Positions 1 to 5,249 of a DNA stretch of 5,249 bases are shown in pieces. Each line of letters begins with the position of its first letter. Positions within the stretch are counted from its first letter, which is position 1. A program made the position numbers and the translations under genes. Source of the DNA: Pseudomonadota bacterium (GTDB lineage Bacteria > Pseudomonadota > Gammaproteobacteria > Steroidobacterales > Steroidobacteraceae). Location of the stretch: positions 1 to 5,249 of the forward strand of contig JAKBCE010000177.1 in NCBI GenBank assembly GCA_021808195.1. Direction: 5' to 3'. The notes beneath the pieces were generated by a model that saw nothing but the letters and a program-made list of their open reading frames with translations, ran no database searches and was not told the origin of the DNA.

Positions 1-47
1 AGAAGCAGTGAACCGGCCAGCGGTCCCAGACGTCGGAGCAAGCGCAT
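1..47 (-). CDS. N-terminal fragment of an unidentified gene, cut by the left edge
   Basis: An ATG at 47-45 opens a minus-strand frame that stays open to the window edge and encodes MRLLRRLGPLAGSLL. The three arginines in the first six residues, followed by a Leu/Gly/Ala-rich run, resemble the n- and h-regions of a signal peptide or an N-terminal membrane anchor, so an exported or membrane protein is a reasonable inference. A Shine-Dalgarno-like AAGGG (58-54) ends six bases before the ATG, in a locally A/T-rich patch that stands out from the GC-rich surroundings. The gene has the same orientation as the oxidoreductase upstream but is 180 nt away, so it may have its own promoter (see the -10-like site at 152-157). 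Fifteen codons are too few to assign a family, and a chance open frame cannot be excluded. Confidence 0.5.
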   Translation of the reverse strand, partial: MRLLRRLGPLAGSLL

Positions 48-151
48 TAAATACCCTTTTTCGCCAGTGCCCAGAAACGCACGGCCGGCCCCCCGGTTGT
101 CCGTCGGATGCCCGGGCTTATGAATCCCGGTCCGCCCGTGCCAAAACGCGA

Positions 152-157
152 ATTGTA
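152..157 (-). promoter_or_regulatory. Possible -10 box upstream of the left-edge gene
   Basis: On the minus strand these bases read TACAAT, one mismatch from the sigma-70 -10 consensus, in an otherwise GC-rich intergenic region. It would start transcription near position 145 and leave a leader of about 98 nt before the ATG at 47. No convincing -35 (TTGACA-like) hexamer lies 16-18 nt upstream, where the sequence is C/G-rich. The site is therefore only a candidate, based on one hexamer and its placement between two genes. Confidence 0.25.
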
Positions 158-227
158 GCGGGGTATGGCGCCTGCGGGGAGCAGAATTGCCCCGGACAGC
201 ACGGCCCGCACGGTGCCCCTCGACCCC

Positions 228-1337
228 TCATCGCGAGGGTATGTGCTCGCAAATGAAACGCCCGATGGCCAGCGCCGCGGTGAGTCCCGGGGACTCGATG
301 CCGTAGAGATTCATCAGGCCGCCAATCCCGTGCGTCTCGGGCCCCTGCACGCGGAAGTCCGCGCCCGGCGCGTCCGGACCGACCAACTTCGGCCGGATCC
401 CCGCGTAGGCGGGCCGCAGCGAGTCGTCCGGCAATTCCGGCCAATAGCGACGGACGGCCGCAGAGAAGCCGCCGGCCCGCGCCGGATCGACCGTGAAATC
501 GATGCGCTCCACCCATTCGACGTCCGGGCCGAAGCGGGCGCGGCCCGCCAGATCGAGGGTCAGATGCACACCCAATCCGCCCGGCTCCGGAACCGGGTAA
601 ATCAGATGCGCGAAAGGACTGGCACCCGTCAGGCTGAAATAGCTCCCCTTCGCGTAACGCAGCGGCGGAATGCACGCCTGCGCAACCCCCAGTCGCCGCG
701 CGACGTCGTGTGCGCCGAGTCCGGCGCAATTGATGACCCGGGAGGCCGCGAGGGTACGGCGGTGCACCCCCGTGCCGACGCTCAGCTGCAGAGCGCCCGC
801 ACGGTACTTTCCGCCGAGCACCGGCGTCCGGCAGACGACGAAGCCGCCCGCCCGTTCGATGTCGCCCTGCAAAGACAGCATCAGTCCGTGACTGTCGACG
901 ATGCCGCTCGAGGGTGAGTGGAGCGCTGCCCGGCAGCGCAGGGCCGGCTCCAGCGCTGCGGCCTCGGCGGCCTCGAGGCGGCGCAGATCGGTGACGCCGT
1001 TGGCCCGTGCGGATGCCTCAATCTGATCCAGCTGCGCAAGCTGTGCCGGATCCGTGGCCACGATCAGCTTGCCGCACCGTCGATGCTCCACGCCGTGCTC
1101 GGCGCAGTACGCATACAACTGCTCCCGGCCTTCCACGCACCATCGCGCCTTCAGTGATCCTCTGGGATAGTAGATTCCGGCGTGGATCACCTCGCTGCTG
1201 CGGGCGCTGATGCCCGTTCCGATGGCCGCTTCGGCCTCCAGCACCCACACTTCGTGGCCGCCCTCGGCGAGCGCGCGAGCCACCGCAAGGCCCACCACGC
1301 CGGCGCCGATCACGACACACTCGGCAGAGTCACTCAT
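228..1337 (-). CDS. FAD-dependent oxidoreductase, DAO fold, LhgO/L-2-hydroxyglutarate oxidase-like
   Basis: This complete 369-residue protein looks like a flavin-dependent dehydrogenase or oxidase of a 2-hydroxy or amino acid. The N-terminus carries the Rossmann dinucleotide fingerprint GAGVVGLA (residues 11-18), followed by an acidic residue at the end of the second strand (VLEAE, Glu34) that normally binds the FAD ribose. The segment [11 protein letters not shown] (48-58 region) followed by GSLKARWC is typical of LhgO-like members of the DAO family. Further family features are SGIVDSH (144-150), NCAGLGAH (203-210), the RYAKGSYF strand (227-234), GIRPKL (313-318) and a C-terminal flavin-contacting [17 protein letters not shown] (343-359). 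No signal peptide or transmembrane segment is evident, so it is probably cytoplasmic or peripheral to the membrane. The ATG at 1337 lies just ahead of the Rossmann strand; a weak GGGA is nine bases upstream. It follows rmlB by 77 nt in the same direction. The FAD fold is secure; the substrate is not, and L-2-hydroxyglutarate is only one candidate. Confidence 0.9.
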   Translation of the reverse strand: MSDSAECVVIGAGVVGLAVARALAEGGHEVWVLEAEAAIGTGISARSSEVIHAGIYYPRGSLKARWCVEGREQLYAYCAEHGVEHRRCGKLIVATDPAQLAQLDQIEASARANGVTDLRRLEAAEAAALEPALRCRAALHSPSSGIVDSHGLMLSLQGDIERAGGFVVCRTPVLGGKYRAGALQLSVGTGVHRRTLAASRVINCAGLGAHDVARRLGVAQACIPPLRYAKGSYFSLTGASPFAHLIYPVPEPGGLGVHLTLDLAGRARFGPDVEWVERIDFTVDPARAGGFSAAVRRYWPELPDDSLRPAYAGIRPKLVGPDAPGADFRVQGPETHGIGGLMNLYGIESPGLTAALAIGRFICEHIPSR

Positions 1338-1385
1338 GGCGGAACATCCCGTCCCTTCCGGCGCTTGGGCACTGGAATGACGCCG

Positions 1386-1404
1386 CCCGCGGGCTCACCG
1401 CGGG
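1386..1404 (-). other. GC stem-loop between rmlB and the oxidoreductase gene
   Basis: Bases 1386-1392 (CCCGCGG) and 1398-1404 (CCGCGGG) are perfect inverted repeats around a five-base loop, giving a 7-bp all-GC hairpin. It begins 10 nt after the rmlB stop codon in the minus-strand transcript. No U-tract follows it on that strand, so it is not a standard intrinsic terminator; the short TTT at 1405-1407 lies on the plus-strand side, where no gene ends. It could pause polymerase or protect the 3' end of an rml transcript. In DNA this GC-rich a chance hairpin is also plausible. Confidence 0.4.
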
Positions 1405-1414
1405 TTTGAGGGGC

Positions 1415-2512
1415 TCAACGGTAGTGCGTCTCGATCCAGCGCTGATAACTGCCATCCATCACCCCGCGCCACCACCACTGATGATCCAGATACCAGGCGA
1501 AGGTGTCCTGAAGGCCTCGCGCGAGCGTCACTTCGGCCTTGTAGCCGAGCTCACGCTGCGCCTTGGTGCAGTCGATGGCGTAGCGGCGGTCGTGCCCTGG
1601 CCGGTCCTTGACGAAGCGGATCAGGGTTGCGCTCTTCCCGCCCCGCGCCGCGGGCGACGAACCAAACGCTGCGGTGAGTTCCGGCCGCTCCTCGAAGGCT
1701 CTGTCGGCCACCGCGCACAGCGTTTCCACGAGCGTGAGATTCTCGCTCTCCGCCCCTCCGCCGATGTTGTAGACCTCCCCGGGCACACCCCGCTTAAGCA
1801 CCCGCTCGATGCCGCGGCAGTGATCCGAGACGTGCAGCCAGTCGCGCACGTTGCGTCCATCGCCGTAGATCGGCAGCTCCCGCCCGTGCAGGAGATTCAC
1901 GATCATCAACGGGATGAGCTTCTCCGGAAAATGAAACGGGCCGTAGTTGTTCGAGCAATTGCTGATGGTGGTGGCGAGGCCATAGGTGTGATGGTAGGCG
2001 CGCACCAGGTGGTCCGAGGCGGCCTTGCTCGCCGAATAGGGAGAATTCGGCGCATAGCGCGTTTCCTCCGTGAAGGCCGGGTCCTCGGGCCCCAGCGAGC
2101 CGTACACCTCGTCGGTGGAGACGTGATGGAACCGGTGTTCGCTGACCGAGCGCTCGGTGAGCCACACGGACCGTGCCGCCTTGAGCATCGAGTGCGTGCC
2201 CTGCACGTTGGTCTCGATGAACGCGTCGGGCCCGTGGATCGAACGATCCACATGCGATTCCGCCGCGAAATGCACGATCGTATCGAGACGCTCCTCGCGC
2301 AGGAGCTGCTCGACCAATGGAGTGTCACGGATGTCGCCGCGCACGAACCGCAGCTCGGGGCGCTCCTTGACCGATTCGAGATTGGCGAGATTCCCGGCAT
2401 AGGTGAGCGCATCGAGCACCACCACGCGGTCTGCCGGATGCGCGCCCAGCCAGTGATGCACGAAATTCGCGCCAATGAATCCGGCGCCGCCGGTGACGAG
2501 CAGTCTAGCCAT
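1415..2512 (-). CDS. rmlB: dTDP-glucose 4,6-dehydratase RmlB
   Basis: RmlB converts dTDP-D-glucose to dTDP-4-keto-6-deoxy-D-glucose, the second step of dTDP-L-rhamnose synthesis, in the cytoplasm with bound NAD+. The 365-residue protein is a full-length extended short-chain dehydrogenase. It shows the NAD-binding GGAGFIG (8-14), HFAAESHVDRS (81-91), and TDEVYG (133-138) with the dehydratase Asp134-Glu135 pair. The YxxxK catalytic motif is Tyr159/Lys163 in YSASK. Substrate-side motifs NNYGP (188-192), FPEKLIP (195-201), YGDG (216-219), RDWLHV (223-228) and DRPGHDRRYA (303-312) are all intact. The stretch between NIGG (249-252) and DRPGHD is longer than I recall for E. coli RfbB, with an Ala/Gly/Ser-rich loop near 280-295. 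The ATG at 2512 overlaps the 3' end of rmlD by 8 nt, implying translational coupling; there is only a weak AAAGA upstream. It is the last of the four rml genes. Confidence 0.98.
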   Translation of the reverse strand: MARLLVTGGAGFIGANFVHHWLGAHPADRVVVLDALTYAGNLANLESVKERPELRFVRGDIRDTPLVEQLLREERLDTIVHFAAESHVDRSIHGPDAFIETNVQGTHSMLKAARSVWLTERSVSEHRFHHVSTDEVYGSLGPEDPAFTEETRYAPNSPYSASKAASDHLVRAYHHTYGLATTISNCSNNYGPFHFPEKLIPLMIVNLLHGRELPIYGDGRNVRDWLHVSDHCRGIERVLKRGVPGEVYNIGGGAESENLTLVETLCAVADRAFEERPELTAAFGSSPAARGGKSATLIRFVKDRPGHDRRYAIDCTKAQRELGYKAEVTLARGLQDTFAWYLDHQWWWRGVMDGSYQRWIETHYR

Positions 2513-3371
2513 GAGCGATGTCTTTCAGGGTGTCGCGCAGGCGGTGCCGCCAGTGCGCCGGATGGAATCCGAGGGTCATCAGCGAGCGCTTGTCGAGCAC
2601 GCTGTAGGCGGGACGACGCGCAGGGGTCGGATACTCTTCGGTCGCAATCGGCGTGACGGCGACGCCCGAGGGCAGCAGACCGAGGGCGGCGCCTTCGTCG
2701 GCAATCGCCACCGCGAAGTCGTACCAGCTGGCGACCCCGGCATCGGTCCAGTGATGGATGCTCTGGATCTCGGGCCGGGTCACGATCTGCCACAGCACCT
2801 CGGCCAGAGGCTTTGCGGCCGTCGGCGTCCCGACCTGGTCGGCGACGACCCGCACCGCTCCGCGCTCGCGCATCAGGCGCAGCATGGTGTGCACGAAGTT
2901 CTTCCCCTCGGCGGCATACACCCAGGCGGTGCGCACGATGACCGAGCGTTCGGGGAGCACTTCGAGCACCGCGCGCTCGCCCAGCAGTTTGGTCGTGCCG
3001 TAGACGCCGAGAGGATTCGGGTGCGCCTCGGGACGATACGGCGAGGACGCCGTTCCGTCGAACACGAAATCGGTCGAAATATGCACCAGCCGGGCGCCAC
3101 AGGCCGCAGCCCCGGCGGCCAGGTGTGAGGGACCCGCACCATTGATCCGCCTCGCCACATCCGGCTCTGACTCGGCCTTGTCCACGGCGGTATACGCCGC
3201 AGTATTGATGATGGCCGCGGGCTTCACCCGTTCCAGCGCGTGCTGTACCGCCTGCGCATCGCCAATATCAAGTTCGGCATGCGCGCAGGCCGTGAGCTCG
3301 ACGCCTTCCGGGCACGTGGCTCGCAGCATGCGTCCCACCTGCCCGCCCGCCCCGGTGACCAACACTCTCAC
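2505..3371 (-). CDS. rmlD: dTDP-4-dehydrorhamnose reductase RmlD
   Basis: RmlD reduces dTDP-4-keto-L-rhamnose to dTDP-L-rhamnose with NAD(P)H, the last step of the pathway. The 288-residue protein is full length for the family. It has the N-terminal Rossmann motif GAGGQVG (7-13), the INTAAYTAVDKAE segment (55-67), STDFVFDG (99-106), the catalytic Tyr124/Lys128 in YGTTK, RTAWVYA (147-153), DQVGTPT (178-184) and the substrate-side RRPAYSVLD (252-260). The likely start is GTG at 3371-3369, immediately before the first Rossmann strand (MRVLVTGAGG). This GTG overlaps the rmlC stop as GTGA, a four-base overlap typical of coupled operon genes. No strong Shine-Dalgarno sequence precedes it, which fits dependence on ribosomes finishing rmlC. 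The 3' end overlaps rmlB by 8 nt. The function is secure; only the exact start (this GTG or a GTG two codons later) is open. Confidence 0.97.
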   Translation of the reverse strand: MRVLVTGAGGQVGRMLRATCPEGVELTACAHAELDIGDAQAVQHALERVKPAAIINTAAYTAVDKAESEPDVARRINGAGPSHLAAGAAACGARLVHISTDFVFDGTASSPYRPEAHPNPLGVYGTTKLLGERAVLEVLPERSVIVRTAWVYAAEGKNFVHTMLRLMRERGAVRVVADQVGTPTAAKPLAEVLWQIVTRPEIQSIHHWTDAGVASWYDFAVAIADEGAALGLLPSGVAVTPIATEEYPTPARRPAYSVLDKRSLMTLGFHPAHWRHRLRDTLKDIAHG

Positions 3372-3916
3372 GGGTAGAGCTCGGCTGAGGCGAACGCGGA
3401 CGCCGCCGCATCCTTGCCGGAGAGGATGGGCTGTTCCCCGGACGGCAGCGGCCAGCGCACCCCGATCGTCGGGTCATCCCAGCGAATGGCGCGCTCGTGC
3501 TCGGGTGCCCAGAAGTCGGTGACCTTGTAGAGAAAGTCCGCCGAGTCACTCAGCACCATATACCCGTGCGCAAACCCCGGCGGCACCCAGAGCATGTGAT
3601 GGTTCTCGGCCGACAGTTCGACGCCCACCCAGCGGCCGAAGGTCGGTGAACTGCGGCGAATGTCCACTGCGACGTCGAACACCCTGCCGCTCGTGACCCG
3701 GACCAGTTTTCCCTGCGGCTGGCGGATCTGGTAATGCAGTCCCCGGAGGATGTGCCGGGCGGAGTGACTGTGGTTGTCCTGCACGAAATTCAGATCCAGT
3801 CCCGCCGCCGCGAATTTGCGCTGCTCCCAGGACTCCATGAAAAAGCCGCGCTCATCACCGAACACTTTCGGCCGGATCAGCACGACCTCGGGAATGGCGG
3901 TCGGTTCGAACATCAT
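3368..3916 (-). CDS. rmlC: dTDP-4-dehydrorhamnose 3,5-epimerase RmlC
   Basis: RmlC epimerises C3 and C5 of dTDP-4-keto-6-deoxy-D-glucose, giving dTDP-4-keto-L-rhamnose. The 182-residue cupin-fold protein has the usual length. Recognisable family segments are PKVFGDERGFFMESW (16-30), VQDNHSHS (45-52), LRGLHYQ (57-63) with catalytic His61, PPGFAHGY (112-119), the FLYK segment with catalytic Tyr130, and a C-terminal PILSGKD whose Asp169 corresponds to the Asp that pairs with the catalytic His in characterised RmlC. The ATG at 3916 is preferred: it shares its A with the last base of the rmlA stop TGA, and AAAGGA lies eight bases upstream inside the rmlA 3' end. GTG at 3919 and ATG at 3913 are in frame and possible alternatives, changing the protein by one residue. 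The stop overlaps the rmlD GTG. No key residue is missing. Confidence 0.97.
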   Translation of the reverse strand: MMFEPTAIPEVVLIRPKVFGDERGFFMESWEQRKFAAAGLDLNFVQDNHSHSARHILRGLHYQIRQPQGKLVRVTSGRVFDVAVDIRRSSPTFGRWVGVELSAENHHMLWVPPGFAHGYMVLSDSADFLYKVTDFWAPEHERAIRWDDPTIGVRWPLPSGEQPILSGKDAAASAFASAELYP

Positions 3917-4788
3917 CACCGCGGTCCTTTCAGCACATCGAGGAGATACGTTCCATAGCCACTCTTGGCGAGCGGCTGCGCGAGGCGCTCGAGCTGCGCC
4001 GCATCGATGAAGCCGCTGTGGTAGGCGATCTCCTCCGGACAGCCGACTTTCAGACCCTGGCGCGTCTCGATCGCCTCGATGAACATCGACGCCTGGATGA
4101 GCGACTCATGGGTGCCGGTGTCGAGCCAGGCGACACCGCGCCCGAGCTGCTCCACGGTGAGTTCACCGCGCTCGAGGTAGAGCCGGTTCAGATCGGTGAT
4201 CTCGAGTTCACCGCGCGCCGAAGGCTTCAAGCGGGCAGCGAGATCGGCGACCTGGCGGTCGTAGAAGTACAGCCCCGTCACCGCATAGTTCGACTTCGGC
4301 TGCGCGGGCTTCTCTTCGAGGGTGATCGCGCGCCCCGAGGCATCGAAGCTCACCACACCGTAGCGTTCCGGGTCGCGCACCCGGTAGGCAAAGACGGTCG
4401 CGCCGCGGTCCCGTCCGGCGGCCTGCTTGAGCTGCCCGGAGAGGCCGTGGCCGTAGAAAATATTGTCGCCGAGCACCAGCGCCACCGGTTCACCGCCGAT
4501 GAAGGGCCGGCCGATGAGGAAGGCCTGCGCGAGGCCCTCGGGGCGCGGCTGCTCGGCGTAGGAAAACGACACGCCCCACTGCGATCCATCGCCGAGCAGG
4601 CGCTGAAAGAGCGGCAGGTCCGCGGGCGTCGAGATCAGGAGGATGTCCCGGATCCCGGCGAGCATCAGCGTCGAGATCGGGTAGTACACCATGGGCTTGT
4701 CGTACACCGGCAGCAGCTGCTTGCTGATGGTGAGGGTCACGGGATGCAGACGGGTGCCGGCGCCGCCGGCGAGAACGATACCTTTCAA
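3916..4788 (-). CDS. rmlA: glucose-1-phosphate thymidylyltransferase RmlA (TTG start proposed)
   Basis: RmlA condenses glucose-1-phosphate and dTTP to dTDP-glucose and pyrophosphate, the committed and usually feedback-inhibited step of rhamnose synthesis. From the proposed TTG the protein has 290 residues, the normal family length. It contains the nucleotide-binding GGAGTRL (8-14), [12 protein letters not shown] (22-33), PEGLAQAF (83-90), GDNIFYG (107-113) with metal-binding Asp108, EEKP (158-161), the sugar-binding [10 protein letters not shown] (168-177), ELEITDLN (194-201) and [10 protein letters not shown] (221-230) with the second metal Asp223. TTG is chosen because the family starts at MKGIVLAGG and AGGAG sits nine bases upstream. 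The alternative ATG at 4836 would add 16 residues with no family counterpart, although an AGGGGG precedes it by five bases. The gap to gmhB is 78 nt (30 nt with the ATG). The stop overlaps the rmlC ATG by one base. Function is essentially certain; the start is moderately so. Confidence 0.97.
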   Translation of the reverse strand: MKGIVLAGGAGTRLHPVTLTISKQLLPVYDKPMVYYPISTLMLAGIRDILLISTPADLPLFQRLLGDGSQWGVSFSYAEQPRPEGLAQAFLIGRPFIGGEPVALVLGDNIFYGHGLSGQLKQAAGRDRGATVFAYRVRDPERYGVVSFDASGRAITLEEKPAQPKSNYAVTGLYFYDRQVADLAARLKPSARGELEITDLNRLYLERGELTVEQLGRGVAWLDTGTHESLIQASMFIEAIETRQGLKVGCPEEIAYHSGFIDAAQLERLAQPLAKSGYGTYLLDVLKGPR

Positions 4789-4797
4789 GATCGCGGG

Positions 4798-4802
4798 CTC
4801 CT
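4798..4802 (-). promoter_or_regulatory. Shine-Dalgarno supporting the rmlA TTG start
   Basis: The minus strand reads AGGAG here, nine bases before the TTG at 4788-4786. It is among the best ribosome-binding matches in the window. Together with the family's usual N-terminus it argues that rmlA begins at TTG and not at the upstream ATG. Confidence 0.6.
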
Positions 4803-4866
4803 GTCCCCAAGGCATTGAATCGGCGAAGCTTGCCATGCGCGCCCCCTGCGCGTCATGCGGAGATAC

Positions 4867-5249
4867 TCAGTCCGCGCGAATCGGACCACCGTTCAAGACC
4901 TCCGTCACACACCCCAGCAGATCGTCGTACACGGCATCGGCTGCCAAGATGGCCTCCGCGGAGAGCGCATAGCCGGTGCGCACCAGAAAGCAGCGGCCGA
5001 CGCCGGCGGCGCGCCCGGCCTGCACGTCGGAGATCCGATCCCCGACGAGGAACGACGCCGCCGGGTCGATGTCGAGGGTGCGGATGGCCTTCAGCAGCAT
5101 GCCGGGCTCGGGTTTGCGGCACGCGCAGGCCCGGCGATACGGCTCCAGGGGCGCATCGGGCAGATGCGGGCAGTACTCGACCGCATCGACACTGACCCCC
5201 TCGGCGCGCAGCCGCCCGCGCACCTCGCTCATCAGCCGCTCGAAGTCCG
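4867..5249 (-). CDS. gmhB: D-glycero-D-manno-heptose 1,7-bisphosphate 7-phosphatase GmhB, 5' end outside window
   Basis: GmhB removes the 7-phosphate of D-glycero-D-manno-heptose 1,7-bisphosphate, yielding the heptose 1-phosphate that is then activated to a nucleotide-heptose for LPS core or other glycans. It is a cytoplasmic HAD-superfamily phosphatase. The 126 visible residues carry the GmhB-specific zinc-binding set CPH...CAC (Cys26, His28, Cys41, Cys43 of the visible part), followed by RKPEPGML with the HAD motif III lysine (Lys45), and HAD motif IV GDRISD (Asp70 and Asp74). It ends with a helix-rich tail and a TGA at 4869-4867. The N-terminal DxD nucleophile motif lies beyond the right edge. 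The frame stays open to base 5249, so the internal ATG at 5232 is not the start. The visible part fits a protein of about 180-190 residues. Whether it acts on the alpha or beta anomer cannot be read from the sequence. It lies upstream of rmlA in the same direction. Confidence 0.93.
   Translation of the reverse strand, partial: DFERLMSEVRGRLRAEGVSVDAVEYCPHLPDAPLEPYRRACACRKPEPGMLLKAIRTLDIDPAASFLVGDRISDVQAGRAAGVGRCFLVRTGYALSAEAILAADAVYDDLLGCVTEVLNGGPIRAD

Noticed and set aside
112..130. Small inverted repeat CCGGG/CCCGG with a nine-base loop in the leader of the left-edge gene
   Set aside because: Five GC pairs are expected by chance in DNA of this composition and nothing else supports a function.
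176..193. Possible terminator hairpin after the oxidoreductase gene (GGGG-A-GCA paired with TGC-CCC, GAAT loop)
   Set aside because: The stem is short with a bulge and there is no U-tract on the minus strand; this is too weak to call a terminator.
8..256. Plus-strand open frame of 82 codons at the left end
   Set aside because: It has no recognisable domain or ribosome-binding site, it runs antisense to the left-edge gene start, and it ends inside the opposite gene.
165..917. Plus-strand open frame of 250 codons opposite the oxidoreductase gene
   Set aside because: It has low-complexity, Arg-rich composition and no family motif, and it lies fully antisense to a well-supported gene apart from its first bases.
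1406..2656. Long plus-strand open frame of 416 codons opposite rmlB and the end of rmlD
   Set aside because: It is antisense to genes with intact catalytic motifs. Its translation is Arg/His-rich with no recognisable domain, and GC-rich coding DNA commonly leaves the opposite strand free of stops.
1906..2793. Minus-strand open frame of 295 codons spanning the rmlD-rmlB junction in another frame
   Set aside because: It overlaps both genes in an alternative frame and its translation is Arg/Ser/Pro-rich, as expected for an out-of-frame reading.
4018..4818. Plus-strand open frame of 266 codons opposite rmlA
   Set aside because: It is an antisense shadow of rmlA, which has every expected motif; the frame shows no recognisable domain.

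Overview
The window is GC-rich (roughly two-thirds G+C by eye, not computed). It holds a tightly packed set of genes that all read on the minus strand. The protein sequences look proteobacterial, most likely gamma- or betaproteobacterial, judging from the style of the RmlA and RmlB sequences and from a GmhB-type heptose phosphatase. The genus cannot be fixed from the sequence.

In the direction of transcription (high to low coordinates), the layout begins with the C-terminal two-thirds of a heptose-bisphosphate phosphatase (gmhB), cut by the right edge. Next comes a complete dTDP-L-rhamnose set in the order rmlA-rmlC-rmlD-rmlB. The rmlA/rmlC, rmlC/rmlD and rmlD/rmlB junctions overlap by 1, 4 and 8 nt, which suggests a single translationally coupled message. 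After a 77-nt gap with a perfect 7-bp GC stem-loop there is a complete FAD-dependent oxidoreductase of the D-amino-acid-oxidase-fold, LhgO-like type. At the left edge, about 180 nt further on, are the first 15 codons of another minus-strand gene with an Arg/Leu-rich N-terminus.

The four Rml enzymes turn glucose-1-phosphate and dTTP into dTDP-L-rhamnose, the donor for rhamnose in LPS, O-antigen, exopolysaccharide or glycolipids. GmhB makes a heptose-1-phosphate precursor for LPS core or related glycans. Together they mark a cell-envelope sugar-nucleotide locus. The oxidoreductase has no evident place in rhamnose synthesis and may only share the transcript.

I see no RNA gene, mobile element, CRISPR array or large repeat, and no stretch over 300 bases without a gene. 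The long plus-strand open frames are antisense shadows of the real genes. I found no evidence for a new biological system; the points worth checking are the rmlA start codon, the gene neighbourhood, the oxidoreductase substrate and a few short structural elements.
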